Source of the DNA: Desulfovibrio sp.
GTDB lineage: Bacteria > Desulfobacterota > Desulfovibrionia > Desulfovibrionales > Desulfovibrionaceae
Direction of reading: 5' to 3'
Assembly (NCBI GenBank): GCA_031270875.1
Contig: JAISXC010000087.1
Coordinates: forward strand, 1 to 19,676
DNA: 19,676 nt
A program made the translations under genes and the position numbers. Below are positions 1-8,690 of the stretch, in pieces. Within the stretch, counting starts at the first letter, position 1; each line of letters begins with the position of its first letter. The notes under the pieces are model-generated. The model worked only from the letters and a program-made list of their open reading frames with translations. It was not told the origin of the DNA and made no database searches.

Positions 1-1161
1 CGCGCCAAATCGGATTTTCTTTCCTGCATGAGCCACGAAATGCGCACCCCCATGAACGCCATCATGGGCATGCTGTCCATCGCCAGGTCGGCAACGGAGA
101 TTGAGCGCAAGGAATATTGTCTTGACAGGATCAGCGAAGCTTCGCAGCATTTGATGGGCGTCATCAACGACATTCTCGACACGGCGAAAATTGAGTCGGA
201 CAAACTTGAATTGTCATACGACAGAGTCGACTTCAGGGAAATGGTCCGCCGCGTTACAAACCTTGCCTCCTTCAGCGTGAATGAGCGTCGGCAGAAACTT
301 GTCGTTGAGGTTGACGAAAACATTCCCTGCATCATCACGGACGGGCAGCGCCTTGCGCAGGTTGTCTCCAATCTTCTCTCCAACGCCGTCAAGTTTACGC
401 CGGAAGAAGGAGGCATATCGCTGACCGCGAAAAAAATCGCGGAGGATGACGGCCTCTGCACAATCCGCTGCCTTGTGAAGGATACCGGAATCGGCATATC
501 GGACGAGCAGCGGCGGCAGTTGTTCCGGCCCTTTGAGCAGGCCGACGGCAGCATCAACCGCAAGTTCGGGGGCACGGGGCTTGGCCTTGCCATTTCCAAA
601 CACCTTGTGGAGATGATGGGCGGGCGCATCTGGGTTGAATCGGAACTCGGCTCGGGCGCTTCCTTCTTTTTTGAAATCAGCGCGCGGCGCGCCGACGAGC
701 CGCAGACGAAGGACGGCGCCCCGCGGGAAGAACTCCACGCGGCGGCCGCGGAGGGCGTATCCGACGACAACATTTTTGAGGGGAAACGGATACTGATAGC
801 GGAAGATGTGGATATCAACCGCGAAATCATTGATGCCCTGCTCACGCATACCGGAGTGGAGATCAGTTTTGCCCGCAACGGCGCGGAAGCGGTAGACAAA
901 TTCGCCTCCGCCGCGAACGGTTTCGATCTCATACTTATGGACATTCACATGCCGGATGTTGACGGATACGAGGCTACGCGCCGCATACGGGCATCCGCCC
1001 TGCCCGGTTCGGACACAACTCCCATCATCGCCATGACGGCCAATGTTTTTCGCGAGGATGTCGAGCGTTGCCTTGCCTGCGGGATGAACGACCATATCGG
1101 AAAACCCGTCGACAAGGACAGGGTGATCGCGAAACTCAGGACGTATCTGCTGCAAGCCTGA
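1..1161 (+). CDS. Hybrid sensor histidine kinase, 3' part (5' end outside window)
   Basis: Two-component hybrid kinase: ATP-dependent His autophosphorylation, then transfer to its own receiver Asp. The frame is open from base 1, so the sensor/membrane part lies upstream of the window. Visible in order: H-box SHEMRTPMNAIMGM with the phospho-His at codon 12; N-box QVVSNLLSNAVKFT (about codon 120-133); G1 DTGIGIS; G2 GGTGLGLAISKHL (about codon 190-202); an acidic/Ala linker; then a receiver domain starting RILIAEDVDINRE (about codon 262), with phospho-acceptor Asp in LILMDIHMPD (about codon 314), the Thr of AMTAN and Lys of GKPVDK. All catalytic residues needed for kinase and receiver function are present. 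No Hpt domain follows, so a separate phosphotransfer protein is probably needed. Signal and target cannot be judged. Confidence 0.95.
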   Translation, partial: RAKSDFLSCMSHEMRTPMNAIMGMLSIARSATEIERKEYCLDRISEASQHLMGVINDILDTAKIESDKLELSYDRVDFREMVRRVTNLASFSVNERRQKLVVEVDENIPCIITDGQRLAQVVSNLLSNAVKFTPEEGGISLTAKKIAEDDGLCTIRCLVKDTGIGISDEQRRQLFRPFEQADGSINRKFGGTGLGLAISKHLVEMMGGRIWVESELGSGASFFFEISARRADEPQTKDGAPREELHAAAAEGVSDDNIFEGKRILIAEDVDINREIIDALLTHTGVEISFARNGAEAVDKFASAANGFDLILMDIHMPDVDGYEATRRIRASALPGSDTTPIIAMTANVFREDVERCLACGMNDHIGKPVDKDRVIAKLRTYLLQA

Positions 1162-1236
1162 AGACGGGGCGTTTCAACATCCGGAATGCCCTGCCGGCCC
1201 GAGACGAAGTTTCATGCCGGCCGCGGGATTGGCGCA

Positions 1237-1253
1237 GGCGGGCTTTGCCCGCC
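1237..1253. terminator. Short hairpin between convergent genes
   Basis: A perfect 7-bp stem, GGCGGGC-TTT-GCCCGCC, lies in the 122-nt gap between the kinase stop and the cupin stop. No T run follows it on either strand, so it is at best a weak bidirectional terminator or a 3'-end stabiliser. Confidence 0.3.
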
Positions 1254-1283
1254 GTTACGCGACAATCTCAAAGCGAAACTGCT

Positions 1284-1631
1284 CTAAGCAGCAAAGAGGA
1301 TCAGGGCTATGAACTCCACGTCATCCCTGCCCGTGTTCAGAATGCCATGCTCCTCCCCCGAAGGGCATATGGTGACATCGCCGGGCCTGACGGTCACTTC
1401 GTTGCCGTTGTCGTTATACAGGGCCTCGCCTTTGAGAATGTAGTACACTTCAAATTCCCCCTCGTGGCGATGTTTGCCGAGGCCACAGCCGGGCTTGAGA
1501 ACATTGTGGTTGAACAGCCTGCCCTTGTTCCCGAATTCGTCCGGGTTCAGAAGCTGCGCCAGCCATGTTTCGCCGGGGCCGCCGAATTTCACTCCAACCG
1601 AGGTGACACGTTCCTTGGCGTAACGAATCAT
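1284..1631 (-). CDS. Small cupin-domain protein
   Basis: 115 residues, essentially one cupin barrel. Motif 1 is H-R-H-E-G-E-F-E-V-Y-Y-I-L-K-G (two His and a Glu as metal ligands, final Gly); motif 2 is PSGEEHGILN with the third His. It probably binds a divalent metal; the substrate or ligand is unknown, and small single-domain cupins range from isomerases to sensors. The start is supported by AGGAGA a few bases upstream of the ATG. It begins 3 nt after the MscS-family channel stop on the same strand, so the two are almost certainly co-transcribed. Conserved fold, function unassigned. Confidence 0.9.
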   Translation of the reverse strand: MIRYAKERVTSVGVKFGGPGETWLAQLLNPDEFGNKGRLFNHNVLKPGCGLGKHRHEGEFEVYYILKGEALYNDNGNEVTVRPGDVTICPSGEEHGILNTGRDDVEFIALILFAA

Positions 1632-1634
1632 TGT

Positions 1635-4106
1635 TCACTCTCCTGTGTTATACTGTTTTCTCCCGCGTATGGGAAGGCGTTTCACAAACCAGCGCGCCGC
1701 GCGCCGTCGCGCGGGAGGGGGCGGGGTTTTGACACGCGGCGGCAATTCCTTGATATATACGTCCATCTGCGGGAAAGCCACTTCAATGCCGTGACTGCGA
1801 AACTGTTTTTCCATCTCCAGACGAATGTCGGAAGAGGTGGAAACTCCGACGTCATAATCCTTCACCCAGAAACGCAGGACAAAATCAAGGGTGCTCGCGC
1901 CGAAATCCACAAAAGCCGCGCTGGGCGCGGGATATTTGAGGATGTTGTTGTGGGCTCTGGCAATGTCCAGCATGACTTTCATTACCGTCTCCGTATCGGA
2001 GCCATAGGCCACGCCCACACGTATCTCGCGGCGCACCGAGCGGCTGTTGCGCGTCCAGTTGATGAGGCGGCTGGAAACAAATTCGGAATTGGGCACATAA
2101 ATAAGGGCATTGTCGTAGGTTTCCACCATGGTGGCGCGAACGCTTATTTTCCGCACCCTGCCGGTAACGCCGCCCACTTCCACCACATCGCCGGCCTGAA
2201 GCGTGCGGCTGAAAATCAGAATCAGCCCGGAAATGAAATTGTTGACAATTGTCTGCATGCCGAAACCTATGCCCACGGAAAGACCGCCGGCGACCATGGC
2301 CAGATTGCTCAGTTCCATCCCCAGGGAGCGCAGCACGAAAAGGCCGAAAATGCACCATACGGCATAGGTATAGGCCGTCTGCATGGGCGGTATCAGCGTT
2401 GAATCAATTGTCAGACCCTGGCCGGGAAGCCTGGCGAGCAGCCGCGTCCCCATGGCGACCGCCGTGCGCGACAGGTAAAAAACGCTGATAATGAGAAGCA
2501 GCTGGATGATATTGAACTGGGTTTCCCCCACGTTGATGCTTTTGAGCAGATATTCCCGGAGCAGGTACAACCCGCCGGGCAGGGTGGCCAGCCAGAGCAG
2601 CACGCTTGAAACGGCCGTTACAAGCACCAGGGGCGCGGCAAGGGCCAGCAGCAGATGCCCCACGGCGGCGCGCGCCCCCTCGCTGGGCAATTTGCCGTTG
2701 AGATCGCTGATGAGCGCCATGCTCCCGAGGCACAATTCCAGAGCAAGCGAGACGGAAACGAAGAACAGGTACAGGGCCATGCTGTAAGTATGCAGGCCCA
2801 GCATGGCCAGCGCCAGGCACAGCCACAGCACGACTGTCTCGCTTTCCAGAACGCCGCTCTCCAGCGACAGGGAGCAGCTTGCGTCCTTGCGTCTGCGGCG
2901 CGCCACAACGAGCGCCGCGATGACAAACCCGCCCCAGAGCGCCAGGGTTATCACCCTGACCAGCGGCAGATACAGCAGGGCATACGCGCAAAACGTCAGC
3001 GGCATAAGCCGCCAGAAAGGCGCGGTACCGCCGCCCGCCCCGGGATGCTTCAAACGGCGCATATCCCAGGCAAGACATATCTGGCCGGCGATAATGAACA
3101 GGTTGCCCAGGGCGAGCAACAGGCGGTAAAACTCCGCCCCCGCGGAAAAGGAGGCCACCAACAGCGCAAAACCGAAACACAGCAAAGGGCAGGCAAGCCG
3201 GAAAATCTGCCGCGCCGCAGGCGGCGACCCCGGCGTCAGCAGGCGTCTGGCGAGAAGAAGGCCGAAAAGCGCCGTGAAGACAAGCCCCAGAGCAAAATGC
3301 AATGCGGCCGACGTCCACTGCTCCGCGGTGACCGGCAGTTCCACCGGCAGACGCAGGGACATGCCCTGCACGGCATAACGCATGGACTCCGGAACATGTT
3401 CCCAGAGAGACAGACTCAACCAGGACACAGGATCGTGCAGATAGTAGTCTTTCCAAAGAACGGGCAAGTGGGCGGCGATATCGTCCCGGGCTTTCTGCAG
3501 GCGCTCCAGCAGGGCGGCGGAAGGCTCAAGGGCGCGGTTGTACATGGCCAGAACAGCCGAAAGACGGGATCTCGCCTGGGTGATGGCCTTGAGATAGGCC
3601 TGCATTTCCGCATTTCCCCGGCCGTTGCGCACATCCTCGGGCAGACTGTCGGCGAGTTGGGACACTCTGTCAAGCAGGGCCTGCGTTTCGCCGCGGGACT
3701 GCATGAGCGTTTCCAGATTCTGCCGCACAACGCGCATGGTGGCGGAAATACGCCGGCTGACGGCCTCCAGGGAGTTGGGCCAGTCCTTGAAATTGTTGGT
3801 CAGCACGAGCAGGCGGCGCGCTTCCTCTTCGAAAGGACGGATTTTTTTATTGAGGTCCGCCGTCTCCGTGTTGAACCTGTCTCTCAGGGCGGCGGCTTTG
3901 GTGTTGACGTCATGAAGCATGTCGCGCTGATTCGACCAGACGCTTTCCCACGGATCAACGGCCTCCTGGCCCGTTTCGGCTTTGTCCCCGTTTTTGGCCG
4001 TCACGGCGGCGGCTGGACCGTCCGGCTTCGGCTCGGCCGCGAAACCGGGGGCGGGCCACTGCAACGCGGCCCAAAAAAACAGCGCGATACCGAAGCGCTT
4101 CAGCAT
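1635..4106 (-). CDS. Large MscS-family mechanosensitive channel (DUF3772 type)
   Basis: 823 residues, inner-membrane channel of the long MscS class (compare MscK/YbdG-like proteins), which opens under membrane tension to release solutes during osmotic downshock. An N-terminal signal peptide (MLKRFGIALFFWAALQW, likely cut after GFA) leads into a periplasmic, helix-rich region of about 230 residues with DUF3772 character, then many hydrophobic segments from about residue 265. The MscS core is unmistakable: pore helix GGLSVGIGFGMQTIVNNF near residue 610, followed by the beta domain with FSRTLQAGDVVEV and YVPNSEFVSSRLINWTRN. A basic proline-rich tail ends the protein. AAGGAG precedes the ATG. First gene of a pair with the cupin; divergent from thiE. 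Confidence 0.95.
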   Translation of the reverse strand: MLKRFGIALFFWAALQWPAPGFAAEPKPDGPAAAVTAKNGDKAETGQEAVDPWESVWSNQRDMLHDVNTKAAALRDRFNTETADLNKKIRPFEEEARRLLVLTNNFKDWPNSLEAVSRRISATMRVVRQNLETLMQSRGETQALLDRVSQLADSLPEDVRNGRGNAEMQAYLKAITQARSRLSAVLAMYNRALEPSAALLERLQKARDDIAAHLPVLWKDYYLHDPVSWLSLSLWEHVPESMRYAVQGMSLRLPVELPVTAEQWTSAALHFALGLVFTALFGLLLARRLLTPGSPPAARQIFRLACPLLCFGFALLVASFSAGAEFYRLLLALGNLFIIAGQICLAWDMRRLKHPGAGGGTAPFWRLMPLTFCAYALLYLPLVRVITLALWGGFVIAALVVARRRRKDASCSLSLESGVLESETVVLWLCLALAMLGLHTYSMALYLFFVSVSLALELCLGSMALISDLNGKLPSEGARAAVGHLLLALAAPLVLVTAVSSVLLWLATLPGGLYLLREYLLKSINVGETQFNIIQLLLIISVFYLSRTAVAMGTRLLARLPGQGLTIDSTLIPPMQTAYTYAVWCIFGLFVLRSLGMELSNLAMVAGGLSVGIGFGMQTIVNNFISGLILIFSRTLQAGDVVEVGGVTGRVRKISVRATMVETYDNALIYVPNSEFVSSRLINWTRNSRSVRREIRVGVAYGSDTETVMKVMLDIARAHNNILKYPAPSAAFVDFGASTLDFVLRFWVKDYDVGVSTSSDIRLEMEKQFRSHGIEVAFPQMDVYIKELPPRVKTPPPPARRRAARWFVKRLPIRGRKQYNTGE

Positions 4107-4189
4107 GAGGAAACTCCTTGAAAATCAATCCGCGCGGGAGCATACTCCGAAGGGCGAACAGAACTTGAATCCCCCTGGAGGAAAAGACC

Positions 4190-4831
4190 ATGCCCGCCAT
4201 TCTGCCCGGCGAAACAGACATCTACGCCATTACCGACGCCCGTCTTTCCCTGGGACGCCCGCTTGCCGCTGTGGCTGAAACCCTTCTTAACGCCGGAGTG
4301 CGAATTTTGCAATACAGGGAAAAAAAACTCAAGGCCGGCAAAATGCTTGAAGAATGCCGGCTGCTGCGCAACCTGACGCGTGAGGCGGGGGCGTGCTTTA
4401 TCGTCAATGACCACATTGATATCGCGCTGCTGGCGGAAGCCGACGGCGTGCACATAGGCCAGGAGGATCTGCCCGTTGCCGAGGTGCGCCGCCTTGTGGG
4501 GCCCAAAACGCTCATCGGCCTCTCCACGCACAATCCCGGCCAGGCCAGGGCGGCGAAGGCGGACGGGGCGGACTATATCGGCGTGGGCCCCATTTTCGCC
4601 ACGCGAACCAAGGAGGATGCTGTCGCTCCCGTGGGCTGCGGCTATCTGGGCTGGGTGGCGCGCAACATGGATATGCCCTTTGTGGCCATCGGCGGCATCA
4701 AGGAACACAATATCGCGGAAGTGGCGCGGCACGGCGCGCTGTGCTGCGCGCTGGTTTCCGAACTGGTGGGAGCGCGGGATATCGCCGCGAAAGTCGCGGC
4801 GGTGCGCGCGGCGATGGGACGGAAATCCTGA
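4190..4831 (+). CDS. thiE: Thiamine-phosphate synthase ThiE
   Basis: 213 residues, normal family length. Joins hydroxymethylpyrimidine diphosphate and thiazole phosphate to give thiamine phosphate in the cytosol. Family landmarks: QYREKKL (phosphate-contacting Arg and Lys near residue 43), NDHIDIALLAEADGVHIGQ with the Asp of the Mg site, IGLSTHN, GADYIGVGPIFATRTK, FVAIGGIKEHNI. GGAGGA lies 7 nt before the ATG. It stands alone rather than in a thi operon. The 83-nt gap to the divergent channel gene is too short for a TPP riboswitch and none is seen. Its stop is 17 nt from the convergent helical-protein gene. Confidence 0.96.
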   Translation: MPAILPGETDIYAITDARLSLGRPLAAVAETLLNAGVRILQYREKKLKAGKMLEECRLLRNLTREAGACFIVNDHIDIALLAEADGVHIGQEDLPVAEVRRLVGPKTLIGLSTHNPGQARAAKADGADYIGVGPIFATRTKEDAVAPVGCGYLGWVARNMDMPFVAIGGIKEHNIAEVARHGALCCALVSELVGARDIAAKVAAVRAAMGRKS

Positions 4832-4848
4832 GAGCGCGCTTGGCCGGT

Positions 4849-5172
4849 TTACTGCATCGCCTGCCCGATGGCCCGATGATACCCGCGCAGGCGTTGTTTT
4901 TCACGGCGCGAGCGTTGCAGCCCTTCGCGCATGATGTCCCTGGCGGCGCCCGCCAAGGCCGTCAAGCGATCCTGAAGCCGGGTGAGGTTGACAAGGCGCG
5001 ATCTGTACTGGTCGGTGGCGTCCGTTTCCAGCGCACTCCATGCCCGGCTGATGATTTCTCCGCGCCGGTCGGCCAGTCTGGCGGCCTCGTCATAGTCGCC
5101 CGCCTCAAGGGCCGCCATTTCCCGATGGGCAATTTCCACAGCCCTGTCCAACAGTCGCACGCCCTGGCTCAT
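4849..5172 (-). CDS. Short helical protein, possible FliT/FlgN-like flagellar chaperone
   Basis: 107 residues from the chosen ATG, nearly all helix, rich in Ala, Glu and Arg, with a basic C-terminus (RSRREKQRLRGYHR). The frame is open further upstream to a TTG at 5262, but the ATG at 5172 has AGGGGG nine bases upstream, whereas the extra segment would encode a low-complexity Arg/Ala stretch lying over a 14-bp hairpin. Size, helicity and position at the end of a σ54-driven gene set are compatible with a flagellar export chaperone, but no diagnostic motif is seen. Treat the function as a guess; the gene itself looks real. Confidence 0.7.
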   Translation of the reverse strand: MSQGVRLLDRAVEIAHREMAALEAGDYDEAARLADRRGEIISRAWSALETDATDQYRSRLVNLTRLQDRLTALAGAARDIMREGLQRSRREKQRLRGYHRAIGQAMQ

Positions 5173-5196
5173 AAACCTCATCCCCCTGCGTTTTTC

Positions 5197-5231
5197 TCCG
5201 CGCCGCCGCGCCGACGACGCGGCGGCGCGGA
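5197..5231 (-). other. Perfect 14-bp stem-loop between two genes
   Basis: Arms 5197-5210 and 5218-5231 are perfectly complementary and GC-rich, with a 7-nt loop (5211-5217). It sits between the stop of the 201-residue protein (5252) and the preferred start of the helical protein (5172). The minus-strand transcript continues with GAAAAA rather than U residues, so it is not a standard terminator. It could tune downstream translation or stabilise the upstream message. Confidence 0.65.
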
Positions 5232-5251
5232 AAGATGCCGCCGTTTCGCGG

Positions 5252-5857
5252 TTACTGGACAATGCTCCGCGTCATCAGCTGATGCAGCTGCTCGCTCACG
5301 ACGCGCCATTCCCCGCACAAAGGCAGAAATTCGTATTCCAGCAGATCCGCAAGCAAAATCCAGTCTTCCATTTCCAGAGCTTCGCTCATCTCGGTAAGCA
5401 GCCCGGAAAGCTTGTCCGTCAGGGCCATGAATTCCGGGTCCTGCCTCTTGGCGTAATTTTCGCGCAAAACGGCCGTCATGCCCATAAAGTCGCGGGTCAC
5501 GTCCAGCATGTCCTGCAGAAGCTCCAACGCGTCCGAATTGGAAGCCTCGCGGAACAGACGCGCCACGTGACGGGCGCCCGTGCCCATCATGCGGGCCACC
5601 TTGCTCATTTCCGCCGCGATGTCCGTGGCCATCGTCTCGGCGGACACAGTGCGAACCTCCACAGAGGTAATGGAGTCGCAGGCTATGTCTTCCGCCTGAT
5701 GGGGATATATCTCTGAAAAACTTTCGTTGTTCACAAAAACATCTGTGACCACACGATTTTCCATGGTCCTGTCTTCCATCACATGCGTCAGCACTTCCTC
5801 CAGATTGCCGAAATTGGAGATTTCCTTGCCGCTTCTGCAGCCGTCTACAATAATCAT
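5252..5857 (-). CDS. Unnamed protein of 201 residues in σ54-driven cluster
   Basis: Not recognised. AGGAGG lies 5 nt before the ATG at 5857, a much better start than the in-frame position at 5878. The N-terminal third (MIIVDGCRSGKEISNFGNL...) looks like mixed beta/alpha and contains EVRTVSAETMATDIA; from about residue 80 the protein is helical and acidic (ALEMEDWILLADLLEYEFLPL). No signal peptide or membrane segment. A consensus σ54 promoter stands 64 nt upstream of the ATG. Position between the GT9 gene and a FliT-size helical protein suggests a part in flagellar assembly or flagellin handling; that is context only. Confidence 0.8.
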   Translation of the reverse strand: MIIVDGCRSGKEISNFGNLEEVLTHVMEDRTMENRVVTDVFVNNESFSEIYPHQAEDIACDSITSVEVRTVSAETMATDIAAEMSKVARMMGTGARHVARLFREASNSDALELLQDMLDVTRDFMGMTAVLRENYAKRQDPEFMALTDKLSGLLTEMSEALEMEDWILLADLLEYEFLPLCGEWRVVSEQLHQLMTRSIVQ

Positions 5858-5920
5858 GAAGTCCTCCTTGCTCCCCACAGGGAAAATTGTTTTACGCTTA
5901 CCGCGTGATGTCAGGGAATA

Positions 5921-5936
5921 TGCAAGGCTTGTGCCA
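5921..5936 (-). promoter_or_regulatory. σ54 (RpoN) promoter, -24/-12
   Basis: On the minus strand the sequence reads TGGCAC-AAGCC-TTGCA, an exact match to the σ54 consensus TGGCAC-N5-TTGC(A/T). It starts 8 nt after the GT9 stop and points at the 201-residue protein gene; the predicted transcript start is near 5911. An RpoN-dependent activator would be required. Its enhancer site was not identified. Confidence 0.85.
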
Positions 5937-5944
5937 AGGCGATT

Positions 5945-7588
5945 TCATTTCTGCGCCGTTTCCCACCGGGCAAGATGGCCGGCCAGCAGGCTCGTCAGCC
6001 GGAGGGTTTCTTCCATATTTCCGCCGCGATCCCGGACAAGCTCGCGCCAGAAGTGTCCCAGTGAGGCCAGCGGCCGACAGGCGTCAAGAATCTGCTGCAA
6101 GCGGTCGCAATTTCTCAAAAACAACTGCCCCGCCATGACGCTTTGCCCCGCGAGCTTCCCCTGCTCCGTCAACAGAGCGAGCATCCGCACCGCCCGCGCC
6201 AGCACGGAGACCACTTCACCCCGAAAGGCGGGAGAAAGGGGGGGAAGAAGATTGTTCACGCCAGGCCCGGGGTCCGGTTCATTCCGACCATCCATATCGT
6301 CAAGAATCTGACGCCACACCAGACGCTGCTGCGCAAGCCAGCGGCCGCGGTCTTCGGCATCGTGCCCCGAAAGACAGCGCAGCGCGGCAAAGCCGTGTTC
6401 GTCTACGGCGGTAAGCCATACGCGGGCCTGTTCCCGCACCGCCGGGCCCGGTTCGCTCCACGATCCGCCCCTCAGGTATCCCAGGATCATGCTTTCGGCC
6501 GCCCGGGGGCTGATGCGCGTCAAACATGCCTGTCCGCACCGGCGGTTCCCGCCGTAGGCGCAGGGATGACAGGAGAGGGCCGGCTCCAGACAGCAGCAGC
6601 CCGTCAGGCAGGGGCCGGTATCCCAAGGCTGGGCCGTGGCCAGAAAAAAAGCCAGACTGGGGACGCCCAACCCGGCCGCCAGATGCATGGTGCCCGTGTC
6701 ATTGGTCACAAGAAGCCGCATACGGCTGAGCAGGGCCGCCAGTTCCGGAATGTCCGTCCTGCCCACGGCGTTCACAAAAGGGCTTGCGGCGCGGGCGCCG
6801 TATGCCCCGGCCAGATTTCGCTCCGCCTCCGTCCCCAGAATCACCGGGCAGAGACCCGCCGCTTTCCAGAGCCGGTCGCCCAGATCCGCGAAATATTCCA
6901 CCGGCCACTGCCGCCGCGCCTCGCTCGCGCCGAGTTGAAACCCCACGTAGCCTTGCGGGCGCGCCGCGGTGTCATCCGCTTTCTTTTCGATCTGGCGGAG
7001 CAGATCCTCCGCCGCGGCGAAAGCGGCGCCGGAGGGTTTTTTCAGGGAAGAAACACCGGCGCGCCGCGCGATTTCCGGAGAGCAGACGGCGGAACCCATT
7101 CTGCGGAACATGTCCGCCACATTAAAGGGCGTATTGACGCGGCGGCCGGACGCTCCGCTCAGAAACGAGGCCCACGCGCCCCCGTTCACACCGAATCCTT
7201 CCTCGTCCATGCCGAACCCCAGGATGGCCGCGGGCGACGGCGCCAGAAGTTTTGCCAGCAGCCGCGCCGGCAAGGTAGGGGTGAGGTTGACGACCCGGTC
7301 CGCCCGCGTCTTTTCCCGAATGTCCCGCGCCAGAACCAGCAGGCGCGCGGCGGCGCTCCGCCAGTTGGACCGCGTGTCCGCCAGCAGCCTCGCGCCGGGC
7401 AGGACGCAGGCGTGCTCCACATGGCGCATCAGGGCGAGGGCCGGAGCGAAATTTTCCAGGCAGACAAGGCTCACCTTGTGTCCGCTGTCGTGCAGATCCT
7501 GAATCAGCGGCTGGCTTTGCAGCATGTCCCCCAAACGGGTGAGGTTGAGCAGCAGAACATGTTCGCGCATGCGACCCGCTTTTTTCAT
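5945..7588 (-). CDS. GT9-family glycosyltransferase (heptosyltransferase-like)
   Basis: 547 residues, longer than the roughly 350 of classical WaaC/WaaF. The N-terminal Rossmann half starts LLLNLTRLGDMLQSQPLIQDL (residues about 12-32), the usual GT9 opening. The second half carries GFQLGASEARRQWP and LVTNDTGTMHLAAGLGVPS (near residue 295), the nucleotide-sugar site. After this comes a Cys-rich stretch with eight Cys within about 30 residues (near 330-360), then an unusual helical C-terminal extension of about 180 residues. The gene overlaps the hydrolase gene by 4 nt (ATGA), so translation is probably coupled. A GT9 enzyme in a σ54-controlled set suggests flagellin or surface glycan glycosylation rather than core LPS. 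ATG codons at 7588 and 7570 are both possible; neither has a strong Shine-Dalgarno. Confidence 0.9.
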   Translation of the reverse strand: MKKAGRMREHVLLLNLTRLGDMLQSQPLIQDLHDSGHKVSLVCLENFAPALALMRHVEHACVLPGARLLADTRSNWRSAAARLLVLARDIREKTRADRVVNLTPTLPARLLAKLLAPSPAAILGFGMDEEGFGVNGGAWASFLSGASGRRVNTPFNVADMFRRMGSAVCSPEIARRAGVSSLKKPSGAAFAAAEDLLRQIEKKADDTAARPQGYVGFQLGASEARRQWPVEYFADLGDRLWKAAGLCPVILGTEAERNLAGAYGARAASPFVNAVGRTDIPELAALLSRMRLLVTNDTGTMHLAAGLGVPSLAFFLATAQPWDTGPCLTGCCCLEPALSCHPCAYGGNRRCGQACLTRISPRAAESMILGYLRGGSWSEPGPAVREQARVWLTAVDEHGFAALRCLSGHDAEDRGRWLAQQRLVWRQILDDMDGRNEPDPGPGVNNLLPPLSPAFRGEVVSVLARAVRMLALLTEQGKLAGQSVMAGQLFLRNCDRLQQILDACRPLASLGHFWRELVRDRGGNMEETLRLTSLLAGHLARWETAQK

Positions 7589-8661
7589 GCCAGAGCGCTT
7601 GTCGCGCCGCCGGCGTCAAGCATGTTCAGAGCCAGCTTTTTTTCCTGCACGAAACGCCGCGCCACCGAAGCCTGGACCTCGCCGCTCGACGAACCGAACT
7701 GTCCGGCGCGCAGGGCGTAAACATTGCCTATCAGCCTGCGTTCGTACGCCGGTCCCGTTTCTCTGCCGCTCATGCCGTCGGCCCTGTCAAAGAGCCGCGC
7801 CGCGCCCGCCGGGCCGTGCTGCACGGCGGTGCTCCAGATCACCTCGCGCACGGCGGACGAAATGCTCCCCTCCCTCAGGCGCGTCCGCTCCACAATGGCA
7901 GCCAGCGCCGGCTTGTAATGGCTTTCACGGATAAAATCCTCCTGAAGGCGATCAAAACGCTCCGGTTCCTCCCGCGCTATGCGCCGCCAGATTTCGGGCA
8001 TCCTGCCCCCGCGGCCGCCGGTATCCGCCGATCCGCCCCGGCGCAGACGCTCCGCGACATCCGGGGCCCGCGCATCCAGAAACTTCAGAAAATCCTTCAT
8101 TCCGCCCACCCGGGAAGCTATCTGGTACTTGCCGTAGGAAGTTCCGCCCGTGCGGTCATAGCCGATGGCCGCTATGCCGTCGACGCCGGACTCAAAACGC
8201 GCGGAAAGCAGGCCGATCCCGTCATTTTCCGCGGCCGGCGCGCTTTTGTCCCGCTCCGCCGTTTTTTTGACGCCGCCCGCCCTGGTGTGAATAAAGTCGC
8301 CCGGCTTCAGGGCAAAACCTGGAGCATCGGCCGCGCCCTGAGCGCGGTCCGGTTGCGGCGATGCGCTGTTGCGATTGCCCGCGAGGGGAATTCCCCCCGG
8401 ATTCCAGTCCGCATGAGAGCGGCGCATGTTCATGCGCGCGGCGGAATTCGCAATTTCGGCGGCCCTGCCGCCCGCGCTCTTTTCGGTCGGGCGCGCCGCC
8501 CTCTCCTGAATGCCCGGAACTCCTTTGTCCGCCATCACGGCGGCAAAGGACGCTCCGCCGCCCCGCGTCAGACGGGGGGCAGGAGCGGGCGCGGAGGCCG
8601 GCCTCCCTGCCGGCTCCGTCCGCGCGTCCGGGGGACGGATCAAAAACGAGGAAAGTGACAT
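7585..8661 (-). CDS. VgrG3-like C-terminal-domain hydrolase (peptidoglycan/chitosanase-like)
   Basis: 358 residues. Residues 1-145 are low-complexity, Ala/Pro/Arg-rich and probably disordered, with no obvious signal peptide. Residues about 150-310 match the domain found at the C-terminus of type VI spike protein VgrG3 and related lysozyme-like cell-wall hydrolases: SARFESGVDGIAAIGYD, GGTSYGKYQIAS, RMPEIWRRIAREEPERF, REVIWSTAVQHGPAG. The Glu of FESG is the likely catalytic acid. No VgrG gp27/gp5 body is present and no T6SS gene is nearby, so this is a stand-alone enzyme. AAGGAG lies 9 nt before the ATG, with a consensus σ54 promoter just upstream. A role opening the wall for a flagellum or similar structure is the best contextual guess. 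Confidence 0.85.
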   Translation of the reverse strand: MSLSSFLIRPPDARTEPAGRPASAPAPAPRLTRGGGASFAAVMADKGVPGIQERAARPTEKSAGGRAAEIANSAARMNMRRSHADWNPGGIPLAGNRNSASPQPDRAQGAADAPGFALKPGDFIHTRAGGVKKTAERDKSAPAAENDGIGLLSARFESGVDGIAAIGYDRTGGTSYGKYQIASRVGGMKDFLKFLDARAPDVAERLRRGGSADTGGRGGRMPEIWRRIAREEPERFDRLQEDFIRESHYKPALAAIVERTRLREGSISSAVREVIWSTAVQHGPAGAARLFDRADGMSGRETGPAYERRLIGNVYALRAGQFGSSSGEVQASVARRFVQEKKLALNMLDAGGATSALA

Positions 8662-8690
8662 GACTTTGTTCTCCTTTGCAGACGAATCTT

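Noticed and set aside
1068..4121. Long plus-strand open frames over the MscS gene
   Set aside because: Antisense shadows of a GC-rich gene with a clear channel signature; their composition (His/Gln/Arg/Gly) is not protein-like.
4107..4189. TPP riboswitch before thiE
   Set aside because: Only 83 nt separate the divergent genes and no thi-box sequence or fold is visible.
6143..7720. 525-codon plus-strand frame over the GT9 gene
   Set aside because: Shadow of the GT9 gene; no ribosome binding site and highly basic, repetitive composition.
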